From contig JAPWJX010000003.1 of assembly GCA_028283855.1 (NCBI GenBank), positions 62,001-126,000 on the forward strand: a stretch of 64,000 nt of DNA, written 5' to 3'. Shown here piece after piece: positions 15,660-23,112 of this stretch. The notes beneath the pieces were generated by a model, which saw only the letters and a program-made list of their open reading frames with translations, did no database searches and was not told the DNA's origin. The translations under genes and the position numbers were made by a program. How positions within the stretch are numbered: position 1 is the stretch's first letter; every line of letters begins with the position of its first letter. Origin of the DNA: Verrucomicrobium sp. Its GTDB lineage: Bacteria; Verrucomicrobiota; Verrucomicrobiia; Methylacidiphilales; GAS474.

Positions 15660-17488
15660 TTCTCCATGAGCCGCACGCTCAGGTCGTAGCGGAGGAAGGG
15701 GGTGATGAGGTAGAGGCCGGGCGCGTGGGCCCGCACCTCGTCCCGCAGTTCCTTGGCGAAGGCCAGGCCGACTTCCGCCGCCGCGTCCCCCTCCGCGTGG
15801 CGGAGGCGCTCCCGCACCGCCTCCGGGATGACGATGCCGGGGACCTCGTTGTGGAGGAATTCGGCGTTGCGGGCGTTGAGGACGGGCATGACGCCGATGA
15901 AGACCGGCACGCCCAGGGGGGCGATGGCCTTGGCCGTCTTTTCCACCAGCGCGGGATCGAAGACCGGCTGGGTCATGACGTAGGCGGCCCCGGCGGCGAC
16001 CTTCGATTCGAGCTTCCGCAGCTGGGAGTCGAAGTTGCGCGCGTTGGGGTTGAAGGCGCAGCCGATGACGAAGTCGGAGCGGCCCCGCAGGTCGCGCCCC
16101 ACGGCGTTGACGCCCCGGTTCATCCCGGCCAGCAGCTTGATAAGACCCAGGGAGTTGAGGTCGTAGACGGAGGTGGCGCCGGGGTGGTCCCCCGCCTTGG
16201 CCGGGTCGCCGGTCAGGGCCAGGATGTGCCGGAAGCCCAGGGCGCCCAGGCCCATGAGGTCGGACTGGAGGCCCAGGAGGTTCCGGTCCCGGCAGGCGAT
16301 GTGGAGGAGCGGCAGGATGGAAAGCTCCCGCCGGATCATGACGGCGGCGGCCACGTTGCTCACCCGCAGGATGGCCAGGGAGTTGTCCGCCAGGGTGACG
16401 GCGTCGGCCCCCGCGCGGTCGAGCGCGCGGACGCCCTCCATGAACTTTTCCATGGAGAGGTTCTTCGGCGAATCGAGCTCGACGATGGTGGCCTGGCCGC
16501 GCGGCTTTTCTTTCAGCCGGTCCAGGAGGGAGGGCTCCGCCGGGGCGGGCGCCGGAACGGCCTCCACGCGTGCGGAGGCGGCGCGGCGGAGGCCGGGCTT
16601 GCCCCGGCGGGGAACGGGCTGGAGGGCGCGGGCCGCCTCCGCCAGGGCGGCGGTATGCCGGGGCTCCGTGCCGTAGTCGCCGCCGATCAGCCGCGCCCCT
16701 TCCGCGACGAAGGCGGGCAGGCTGGCGGCGAAGTATTCCGGGCTGGCGGCGTAGTTGAAGCGGCCCTCGTAGAACTCCGGCTTGCCCGCGTTGGGGTAGA
16801 CGGCGGGGCGGTCGTCCGGGCCCAGCTCCAATTGGCGCAGGAGATGGAGGGAGGCCTGCACGCCGCAGGTACCGTTGATGCCGACCAGGTCGGCCCCCGC
16901 CTCCCGCAGGCGGCGGAAGGCGGTGGGGAAGTCCTCCCCGCTCCCCAACCGCCCCTCCTCCGCGACGCCCAGGGAGGCGACGACGGGGATGTTGGAAAGG
17001 TTCTGGAAGGCGTCCAGGGCGATGAGGAGGTCGGCCAGGTCGGTGAAGGTCTCCAGGAAGATGAGGTCGCAGCCGCCGTCCAGCAGCGCGCCGATCTGCT
17101 CCCGGTAGATGAGGGCGCGGTCGGCGTTGGAGATGGGGAGGTCGCTCAGCCGCCGCTGAAGGGGGCCGACGGAGCCGCCGACGTAGACGTCCCTCCCCTT
17201 GGCCGCCTCTTTTAAGAGACGGGCGGCCTTCCAGTTGATCTCCGCCACCTTTTCCTCCAGGCCGTAATTGGCCAGGCGCAGGCGGTTGGCGCCGAAGCTG
17301 TTCGTCTCCACCACGCGGGCTCCGGCGGCGATATATTCCTCATAGACGCGGGTGACCAGCTCCGGCCGGACCAGGTTGGCCTCCTCCAGGCAGCGCCCCT
17401 GGGGGATGCCCAGGGAATAGAGGTAGGTGCCCGTGGCGCCGTCGCCGATCAGCACCCGCTCTTCCAGTTCGTCCAATAGGTTTGCCAT
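15656..17488 (-). CDS. Bifunctional homocysteine S-methyltransferase-like / 5,10-methylenetetrahydrofolate reductase
   Basis: 610 residues in the arrangement of B. subtilis YitJ: an N-terminal homocysteine methyltransferase domain (about 1-290), a linker, and a C-terminal FAD-dependent MTHFR domain (about 310-610) with FLHNEVPGIVIPEAV, LALTGDPAKAGDHPGATSVY and YVMTQPVFDP. The MTHFR half looks intact. In the N-terminal half the zinc-binding cysteines of the family (GINC and GGCC) are altered: the sequence has GINGTCG (residues 203-209) and GGDYGTEPRH (269-278). Zinc-dependent methyl transfer may therefore be lost or use other ligands. First gene of a three-gene minus operon; TTGACA at 17517-17522 may be its -35 box. 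Confidence 0.88.
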   Translation of the reverse strand: MANLLDELEERVLIGDGATGTYLYSLGIPQGRCLEEANLVRPELVTRVYEEYIAAGARVVETNSFGANRLRLANYGLEEKVAEINWKAARLLKEAAKGRDVYVGGSVGPLQRRLSDLPISNADRALIYREQIGALLDGGCDLIFLETFTDLADLLIALDAFQNLSNIPVVASLGVAEEGRLGSGEDFPTAFRRLREAGADLVGINGTCGVQASLHLLRQLELGPDDRPAVYPNAGKPEFYEGRFNYAASPEYFAASLPAFVAEGARLIGGDYGTEPRHTAALAEAARALQPVPRRGKPGLRRAASARVEAVPAPAPAEPSLLDRLKEKPRGQATIVELDSPKNLSMEKFMEGVRALDRAGADAVTLADNSLAILRVSNVAAAVMIRRELSILPLLHIACRDRNLLGLQSDLMGLGALGFRHILALTGDPAKAGDHPGATSVYDLNSLGLIKLLAGMNRGVNAVGRDLRGRSDFVIGCAFNPNARNFDSQLRKLESKVAAGAAYVMTQPVFDPALVEKTAKAIAPLGVPVFIGVMPVLNARNAEFLHNEVPGIVIPEAVRERLRHAEGDAAAEVGLAFAKELRDEVRAHAPGLYLITPFLRYDLSVRLMEK

Positions 17489-17562
17489 CTGGGGCCGTTT
17501 CTGCTTTTCTTTTCCTTGTCAACACCGGCCATCGTGAATCCCGGCCGCGTCTCTCCCCCATC

Positions 17563-18624
17563 ATGCCCTCTGCCATAGAAAGTAAAGCCGTTCCTGCGGC
17601 CCCCTACACCACCGACAACCCCGTTTTAGACCAGAAGATCCGCGACCTCCTCAAGGAGGCGGGCATCGACCCGAGCAGCCGCGAGTATTACGAGATGATG
17701 GTCTCCGTGCTCAAGCTGGCCGGGCAGAAGCCCACCCGCGCCGACCGCAAGCTCTACAACCAGGCCCTTAAGGAGCTGCGCTACGCCAACAAGATCTTCA
17801 CCCCCTACCGCGACCGGAAAAAGATCTGCATCTTCGGCTCCGCCCGCACCCCGGCGAAGAACCGGGAATACCAGGCCGCGCGCGACTTCGCCGAGCTGAT
17901 GGTGAAGGCGGGCTACATGGTCATCACCGGCGGCGGCGACGGCATCATGGGCGCCGCCCAGGAAGGCGCGGGCCGGGAAAACAGCTTCGGCCTGAACATC
18001 AACCTCCCCTTCGAGCAGCGGGCCAACCCGACGATCGACGGCGACTCGAAGCTGATCCACTTCCGCTACTTCTTCACCCGGAAGCTCAACTTCGTGAAGG
18101 AGTCCCACGCCATCGTCTGCTTCCCCGGCGGCTTCGGCACGATGGACGAGGGCTTCGAGGCGATCACCCTCATGCAGACGGGCAAGACCCCCGTGCAGCC
18201 CGTCCTCTTCATCGACGCCCCGGGCGGCAACTTCTGGCTGACCTTTGAGCGCTACCTGCGGGAGCACCTGCTGCGTGACGGCCTCATCTCCGACTACGAC
18301 TTCCACCTCTTCAAGTTCACCGACGACCTGCGGCTGGCGGAGAAGGAGATCCTGGCCTTCTACTACAACTTCCATTCCTACCGCTTCGTCGACAAGGAGC
18401 TGGTCATCCGCCTTCAGCGCCCGATCCCGGACGGGGCCCTGGAGCGGCTGCGGCACGACTTCGCCGACATCCTGGCCGACCCCGCCGCCATGCGCCTCTC
18501 CAAGCCGCTGCCGCAGGAGGCCAACGAGCCCGACCTGGCCCACCTGCACCGCCTGCGCCTGCCCTTCAACCAGAAGGGCTACGGCCGCCTGCGCCAGCTG
18601 ATCGACCGGCTCAACGAGTTCTAA
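17563..18624 (+). CDS. LOG family protein (TIGR00730-type nucleotide-binding Rossmann fold)
   Basis: 353 residues. The core has ICIFGSARTPAKN, MVITGGGDGIMGAAQEGAG and the LOG signature PGGFGTMDEGFEAITLMQTGK split over the usual loop. Related enzymes hydrolyse nucleoside 5'-monophosphates to base and ribose 5-phosphate. It is longer than typical LOG proteins (about 190), with about 85 N-terminal residues (KIRDLLKEAGIDPSSREYYE) and about 80 C-terminal residues, as in the larger bacterial subgroup. The open frame extends to 17482 but homology starts after ATG 17563. It precedes the L,D-transpeptidase gene by 9 bases. Confidence 0.85.
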   Translation: MPSAIESKAVPAAPYTTDNPVLDQKIRDLLKEAGIDPSSREYYEMMVSVLKLAGQKPTRADRKLYNQALKELRYANKIFTPYRDRKKICIFGSARTPAKNREYQAARDFAELMVKAGYMVITGGGDGIMGAAQEGAGRENSFGLNINLPFEQRANPTIDGDSKLIHFRYFFTRKLNFVKESHAIVCFPGGFGTMDEGFEAITLMQTGKTPVQPVLFIDAPGGNFWLTFERYLREHLLRDGLISDYDFHLFKFTDDLRLAEKEILAFYYNFHSYRFVDKELVIRLQRPIPDGALERLRHDFADILADPAAMRLSKPLPQEANEPDLAHLHRLRLPFNQKGYGRLRQLIDRLNEF

Positions 18625-18633
18625 GCCGTTTCC

Positions 18634-19110
18634 ATGAGCACGAACGGAGCCGGCCTCCACCTCCGCGTCGACACGGCGCGGCAGCTCGTGGAACTGCGCA
18701 ACGGCGGCGTCACCATCTGGCAGGCGCCGGTCAGCACCTCCTCCTTCGGCCTGGGCGAGGAGCCGGGCAGCTGGAAGACGCCGCGCGGGAAACACCGCAT
18801 CGCCGCCAAGATCGGCGACGGGGCCGCCCTGGGCGCCCGCTTCGTCGGCCGCGTTGCCACGGGGGAAGTCTGGACTCCCGAGGCCCCGGAGACGGAGGAC
18901 GACCTGGTCCTCACCCGCATCCTGTGGCTGGAAGGGCTGGAACCGCGCAACGCCAATAGCAAGGACCGCTACGTCTACTTCCACGGCACCAACCGGGAAG
19001 ACCGCATCGGCCAGGCCGCCTCCCACGGCTGCATCCGCCTGCGCAATGCCGACATCGCCGCCCTCTTCGAGCGGGTCGAGGTCGGCACGGAAGTCGAAAT
19101 CGTCGGGTGA
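18634..19110 (+). CDS. L,D-transpeptidase, YkuD domain
   Basis: 158 residues, essentially a bare YkuD domain. The catalytic motif YFHGTNREDRIGQAASHGCI followed by RLRNADIAALF supplies the His and the nucleophilic Cys. The N-terminal half has TWKTP-like SWKTPRGKHRIAAKIG, as in the family. Such enzymes cross-link peptidoglycan or attach lipoproteins in the periplasm, yet no signal peptide is visible at the N-terminus (MSTNGAGLHLRVDTARQLVE), which is odd. Its stop overlaps the GTG of the next gene by 4 bases. Confidence 0.88.
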   Translation: MSTNGAGLHLRVDTARQLVELRNGGVTIWQAPVSTSSFGLGEEPGSWKTPRGKHRIAAKIGDGAALGARFVGRVATGEVWTPEAPETEDDLVLTRILWLEGLEPRNANSKDRYVYFHGTNREDRIGQAASHGCIRLRNADIAALFERVEVGTEVEIVG

Positions 19111-19886
19111 ACCAGGGCCCCTTCAAGCACCTCATCCTGGCCGGATCCGGCCTGCTCCATGACGGGCAGGGCTTTGGGGCGGCCTGCCGGGAGCGGGGCC
19201 TCATTCTCTCCCTTTTGGACGGCGCCGACCCGCGGGAAGCCGTCCCGCGCCTCCTTTCCGAGCGGGGGCTGGACCCGGCGGAAACCCTCCTCGTCGGCGA
19301 CACGCGGCGCGCCATCGAGGCCGCCCGCCACGGCGGCGTCACCAGCTGCGCCCTTCTCACCGGCGCCGAGCCCCTGGAACAACTCAAGGAAGCCGCGCCC
19401 GACCTCCTCTTCCGCGACCTGGACCAGCTCCTCGTCCACCTGGGCCACCGGCCCACGCCCCCGCCGCCCCTGCCCGCCGTCGGCGCACTGCTCTATAACG
19501 GGCGCGGGGAGGTCCTCATGATCCAGACCTTCAAATGGAGCCACCACTGGGGCATCCCCGGCGGCAAGATCCAGGGCGGGGAGACGGCGGAGGCCGCCGT
19601 CATCCGGGAGGTGCGGGAGGAAACCGGCCTGGAACTGGAGAAAGTCCGCTTCGCCCGCATTCACGACTGCATCAATCCGCCGGAATTCTACCACCCGGCC
19701 CACTTCATCCTCCTCACCTACACGGCCCGCGTGGCGGGGGAGGACCCCTCCGTCCGCCTCAACGAGGAGGCCGACTGCTTCCGCTGGATCCGGCCGGACG
19801 AGGCCCTCGGCTTGCCTTTGAACGGCCCCAGCCGCACCCTCCTGGAGCATGTCCGATCGCATCCTCATCTCGGCTTTGCGGCTTGA
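19107..19886 (+). CDS. Fusion of a half HAD-like domain and a NUDIX hydrolase
   Basis: 259 residues. Residues 1-115 match only the C-terminal half of a HAD phosphatase: LLVGDTRRAIEAARHGGVTS followed by LKEAAPDLLFRDLDQLL, as in phosphoglycolate phosphatases; the nucleophile DxD motif is absent. Residues about 125-259 are a NUDIX domain with a complete Nudix box, GGKIQGGETAEAAVIREVRE followed by ETGLEL. The NUDIX part probably hydrolyses a nucleoside diphosphate derivative, and the HAD part may be a non-catalytic leftover. GTG 19107 overlaps the preceding stop; the 3' end overlaps folB by 38 bases. Proximity to folB raises dihydroneopterin triphosphate as a possible substrate, which is inference only. 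Confidence 0.75.
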   Translation: MNQGPFKHLILAGSGLLHDGQGFGAACRERGLILSLLDGADPREAVPRLLSERGLDPAETLLVGDTRRAIEAARHGGVTSCALLTGAEPLEQLKEAAPDLLFRDLDQLLVHLGHRPTPPPPLPAVGALLYNGRGEVLMIQTFKWSHHWGIPGGKIQGGETAEAAVIREVREETGLELEKVRFARIHDCINPPEFYHPAHFILLTYTARVAGEDPSVRLNEEADCFRWIRPDEALGLPLNGPSRTLLEHVRSHPHLGFAA

Positions 19887-20208
19887 GACTCATTTGGGCG
19901 TCCCTGACGCGGAGCGGGCCAACCCGCAATTCGTCGAGGTGACGGTGGAGCTGGAAGTCCGCGGCACCGCAGCCGCCGCCGCCCGGGACGACATCGCCCT
20001 GACTGTGAACTACGGCGACGTGGCCCGCACCCTGGCCCGCGTGGCCGCCCACCGCCCGCGCAAGCTCCTGGAAACGCTGGCGGAGGACCTCGCCGCCGAG
20101 GCGCTCCGCTTCGAGGGCGTGCGCGCGGTGAAGCTGGTGGCGGAAAAATTCGTCCTGCCCAACGCGCAGTCCGTCGCCGTCCGCATCCGGCGGAAGAGGA
20201 AGAAGTAA
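19849..20208 (+). CDS. folB: Dihydroneopterin aldolase
   Basis: 119 residues, normal for FolB, which converts 7,8-dihydroneopterin to 6-hydroxymethyl-dihydropterin and glycolaldehyde in folate synthesis. Features: the N-terminal strand RILISALRLETHLGVPDAER, ALTVNYGDVARTLARVAAHR, and LLETLAEDLAAEALRFEGVR with the conserved Glu. The start ATG 19849 lies 38 bases inside the upstream NUDIX gene, so translation is coupled. The basic tail RIRRKRKK is unusual but short. The other folate genes are not in the window. Confidence 0.85.
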   Translation: MSDRILISALRLETHLGVPDAERANPQFVEVTVELEVRGTAAAAARDDIALTVNYGDVARTLARVAAHRPRKLLETLAEDLAAEALRFEGVRAVKLVAEKFVLPNAQSVAVRIRRKRKK

Positions 20209-20213
20209 GGCTC

Positions 20214-21017
20214 ATGTTCTCCCGCTACGGCCAGGTCTTTTCCCTGGGGATCCAGAACACCCTCGTCTACCGCTGGAACTTCCTCCTGCGGGCGGCCTAC
20301 AACCTGATCCCGCTCCTCACCACCTACTTCATCTGGCAGGCGGTCTTCGCCAAAAAGCAGGCGCCGATCGACGGCTATTCCTACCCGCTGATGATCGCCT
20401 ACTACCTGGCGCTGGTGGTGCTGACGAACACGGTGGCCCCCACGGACGAGGAATTCCAAATCGCCGCCGACATCCGCGACGGCCAGCTCAACCAGTTCCT
20501 CCTCCGCCCGGTGAACTACTTCCTCTACCGCTTCATCCTCTTCGTCTCCGGGCGGCTGGTCTACATCGCCGTCACCTTCCTGCCGCTGGCCTTCCTTCTC
20601 TACTGCTTCCGCCATTTCTTCGCGAACGTGCCCCTCTCGGAAACGTGGCTGCCCGCGCTGCTGGCCTTCGCCGGATCGGGGCTGCTCCAGTTCGTCGTCG
20701 CCTTCCTCGTCGGCATCCTCGGCTTCTGGGTTTTGGAGATCAGCAGCATCGCCTTCATGCTCTACGCGCTCGAGTTCCTGGCCGGGGGAAACACCTTCCC
20801 CCTCGACCTCCTGCCGGAGCCCTGGCGGTCGGCGGCCCTCTCCACCCCCTTCGCCTACGAGTATTTTTTTCCCGCCGGCGTCCTCGTGGGCCGCATCCAC
20901 GGCGCGGCGGTCTGGCACGGCTTCCTGGGGCAGATGGCCTGGACGCTGGCGCTCCTCCTCTTCGCCGCCTGGGCCTGGGGCCGGGGGCTGCGCCGCTACA
21001 CCGCGGTGGGGAGCTAA
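20214..21017 (+). CDS. ABC-2 type permease, first of a pair
   Basis: 267 residues with about six hydrophobic segments (for example around 25-45, 60-80, 110-130, 145-170, 175-195, 235-255). It starts MFSRYGQVFSLGIQNTLVYR. The motif NQFLLRPVNYFLYRF after the second segment and the overall length match the DUF990-like ABC-2 permeases that come in pairs with an ATPase. It would form half of an exporter channel in the inner membrane. The partner permease follows after 3 bases. No ATP-binding gene lies next to them, unlike the usual three-gene unit. Confidence 0.75.
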   Translation: MFSRYGQVFSLGIQNTLVYRWNFLLRAAYNLIPLLTTYFIWQAVFAKKQAPIDGYSYPLMIAYYLALVVLTNTVAPTDEEFQIAADIRDGQLNQFLLRPVNYFLYRFILFVSGRLVYIAVTFLPLAFLLYCFRHFFANVPLSETWLPALLAFAGSGLLQFVVAFLVGILGFWVLEISSIAFMLYALEFLAGGNTFPLDLLPEPWRSAALSTPFAYEYFFPAGVLVGRIHGAAVWHGFLGQMAWTLALLLFAAWAWGRGLRRYTAVGS

Positions 21018-21020
21018 GCC

Positions 21021-21806
21021 ATGCGCCTCCTTAAAATCTGGCTCGCCGCCGGGCGCTACTCCCTGACCCGGGAGCTGATGTTCCGGGGCAACTTCATCCT
21101 GTGGGTATTGGTGGAGATCTCCTGGTTCGCCCTCCAGCTGGCCTTTATCGAGGTGCTCTACCTCCAGGTCGACGCCGTCGCCGGATGGACGAAGTGGCAG
21201 ATGGTCACCCTCATCGGCATGGGGCAGGTGATCCAGCAGGTCTGCCAGCTCTTCTTCCTGGTCAACTTCATCGACTTCCCGGAGCTGGTGCGCACGGGCA
21301 AGCTCGACTTCTTCCTGGCCCAACCCGCGCCGGTCCTCTTCCAGGTCACCACGCGGCGGTGGGACATCGGCTCGACCCTCAACGCCTTCCTGGCCGCCGG
21401 GGTGACCGCCTTCGGCGCGGCGCACGCGGGCGTGCCCTTCACGCCGCTCTCCCTCCTCGCCGCGCTCCTCCTGGTCGGGGCGGGCGTGGCGATCCACTAC
21501 GGGCTCCTCCTCCTCTTCACCACGCTCTCCTTCTGGATGACCCGCTCCCAGGGCCTGGTCACCGCCTACTACCAGTGCTGCAGCCTGATGCGCCAGCCCC
21601 GGGAGGTCTTCCGGGGCGGCCTGCGCTTCGTCTTCACCTGGATCGTGCCGCTCCTCCTGGTGGCCAACCTGCCCTCCCGCGCCCTCTTCGGCACCCTGGC
21701 CTGGAGGGAGGCGGCGGCTCTGGTCGCCCTTTCCGCGGCCTTCGTCGCCGTTTCCATCGCCTTTTTCCACTACGGCCTGCGCTCCTACAAAAGCGCTTCC
21801 TCTTAG
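21021..21806 (+). CDS. ABC-2 type permease, second of a pair
   Basis: 261 residues, six likely membrane spans. It starts MRLLKIWLAAGRYSLTRELM. The motif ELVRTGKLDFFLAQPAPVLF corresponds to the GQLNQFLLRPVNYF motif of the first permease and is typical of this family (xxGxLDxxLxxP). It pairs with the product of 20214-21017. The ATPase must be encoded elsewhere; cysA at 36343 belongs to a different importer class. The gene ends 5 bases before a strong hairpin that may act as terminator. Confidence 0.75.
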   Translation: MRLLKIWLAAGRYSLTRELMFRGNFILWVLVEISWFALQLAFIEVLYLQVDAVAGWTKWQMVTLIGMGQVIQQVCQLFFLVNFIDFPELVRTGKLDFFLAQPAPVLFQVTTRRWDIGSTLNAFLAAGVTAFGAAHAGVPFTPLSLLAALLLVGAGVAIHYGLLLLFTTLSFWMTRSQGLVTAYYQCCSLMRQPREVFRGGLRFVFTWIVPLLLVANLPSRALFGTLAWREAAALVALSAAFVAVSIAFFHYGLRSYKSASS

Positions 21807-21810
21807 GCCC

Positions 21811-21835
21811 AGGGGGGGCCATAATCGGCCCCCCT
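21811..21835 (+). promoter_or_regulatory. GC-rich hairpin touching the yqeY start codon
   Basis: AGGGGGGCC pairs perfectly with GGCCCCCCT (21827-21835; one extra G in the left arm) around the loop ATAATC. The stem ends at 21835 and ATG follows at 21836. The only purine-rich ribosome-binding candidate is inside the left arm. It could be a terminator for the permease pair or could block initiation of yqeY. Confidence 0.5.
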
Positions 21836-22288
21836 ATGAGCCTTTCCGCCCAGATCGACCAGCATATCAAGGAAGCCATGCTCGCCCGCCAGGCCGACCG
21901 CCTCGGCGTCCTGCGCATGCTCAAGGCGGCGGTGAAGAACGCCGCGATCGAGAAGGGCGGCGCCGATTCCGTCCCCGCCGACATCGACGTCGTCGCCGTC
22001 ATCCGCAAGGAGGTCAAGAAGCGGCAGGACTCGATCGCCAGCTTCCAGGCGGGCAACCGCCCCGAGCTGGCCGCCAAGGAGGAGGCGGAGATCCAGGTTC
22101 TCCAGGGCTACCTGCCCGCCGCCCTTTCCGAGGCGGAGCTGGAGAAGCTGGTCCGCGAGGCGATCGCCGAGGCCGGAGCCACCGGGAAGGCGCAGATGGG
22201 CGCGGTGATGAAGATCGCCCAGGCGAAGGCCGCCGGCCGCGCCGACGGCAAGGCCCTCAGCGGCCTGGTGCAGAAGCTTTTGGCGTAG
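21836..22288 (+). CDS. yqeY: GatB/YqeY domain protein
   Basis: 150 residues, the normal length for stand-alone YqeY proteins, which share the tail domain of the GatB amidotransferase subunit and are thought to act on tRNA. Conserved features: LGVLRMLKAAVKNAAIEKGG, VIRKEVKKRQDSIASFQAGNR, EIQVLQGYLPAALSEAELEK and MGAVMKIAQAKAAGRADGKA. The start ATG 21836 is placed directly after a strong GC hairpin (21811-21835). It lies 5 bases before the cytochrome assembly gene and may be the first gene of the haem operon. Confidence 0.85.
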   Translation: MSLSAQIDQHIKEAMLARQADRLGVLRMLKAAVKNAAIEKGGADSVPADIDVVAVIRKEVKKRQDSIASFQAGNRPELAAKEEAEIQVLQGYLPAALSEAELEKLVREAIAEAGATGKAQMGAVMKIAQAKAAGRADGKALSGLVQKLLA

Positions 22289-22293
22289 ACGGG

Positions 22294-23112
22294 ATGATCG
22301 ACGAACGGAACTGGCTGGCCATCGCCACCGGGCTGACGCTGCTGAGCGCGGGCTGGGGCGCATTCGCCCTAGGCGCGGGCCGCCCGCAGAGCACCCGCTG
22401 GAACAATGTCCTGCTGGCCGCCGCCTGGGCCTGCCAATCCCTCTTTCTGGAACAGCGGGGCCGGATGATCGGCCACTGCCCGCTCACCAACCTCTTTGAG
22501 ACGGTCGCCTTCCTCACCTGGGGGCTGCTGTTCTTCCACCTGGTCGTCGGCAGCGGCTACCGGCTTTCCCTGCTGGGCTTCTTCACCGCCCCGGTCGTCT
22601 CCCTCATCAATTTCTTCGCCCTCGTCTCCCCCATCGACCGGCCCAATCCCGTCCCCCATTACGCGACGGGCTGGCCGCTGGAACTGCACGCCTCCCTCAC
22701 CGTCCTGGCCTACGGGGCGCTGGGCCTGGGGGCGGTGGCGGCCTTCCTCTACCTGGTGCAGGAGCGCCAGCTGCGGGAGCACCACCTGGGCCGCTGGTTC
22801 TTCCGCCTGCCCGCCATGGGGGACCTGGCCCACGTCCAGCGGCGCCTCCTCGTCGTCGGCTTCGTCCTCCTCACCCTGGGGCTGGGCGTCGGCCTGGGCT
22901 TCGACTGGGCGCGGGCCCTTTCCATGGACTGGGTGAAGCTGGTCTGGTCGGCCGCCGTCTGGGCCTTCTACCTCTTTCTCCTCCTGGCCCCCGCCGTCCT
23001 GGGCCTGAGCGCGCGGCGCGGCGCCTGGTGCGCGCTGGGCGGCTACCTCTTCGTCCTCCTCACCTTCTGGGGGATCAACTCCCTTTCCCACGCCCACCGC
23101 TTCGCCGTATGA
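22294..23112 (+). CDS. CcsA/HemX-like cytochrome c assembly membrane protein
   Basis: 272 residues with about eight membrane segments. It contains CPLTNLFETVAFLTWGLLFF, matching the PLsNxYE/W segment of CcsA-type proteins, conserved histidines in PLELHASLTVLAYG, and WGINSLSHAHRFAV at the end. Family members handle haem for cytochrome c maturation (CcsA/ResC) or modulate glutamyl-tRNA reductase (HemX). Its position directly in front of hemA, with a 4-base overlap, fits a HemX-like role. Which of the two cannot be decided from sequence. Confidence 0.8.
   Translation: MIDERNWLAIATGLTLLSAGWGAFALGAGRPQSTRWNNVLLAAAWACQSLFLEQRGRMIGHCPLTNLFETVAFLTWGLLFFHLVVGSGYRLSLLGFFTAPVVSLINFFALVSPIDRPNPVPHYATGWPLELHASLTVLAYGALGLGAVAAFLYLVQERQLREHHLGRWFFRLPAMGDLAHVQRRLLVVGFVLLTLGLGVGLGFDWARALSMDWVKLVWSAAVWAFYLFLLLAPAVLGLSARRGAWCALGGYLFVLLTFWGINSLSHAHRFAV

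Noticed and set aside
17489-17562. SAM or cobalamin riboswitch in front of the homocysteine methyltransferase/MTHFR gene
   Set aside because: The gap to the divergent gene is only 74 bases and shows no conserved riboswitch core.
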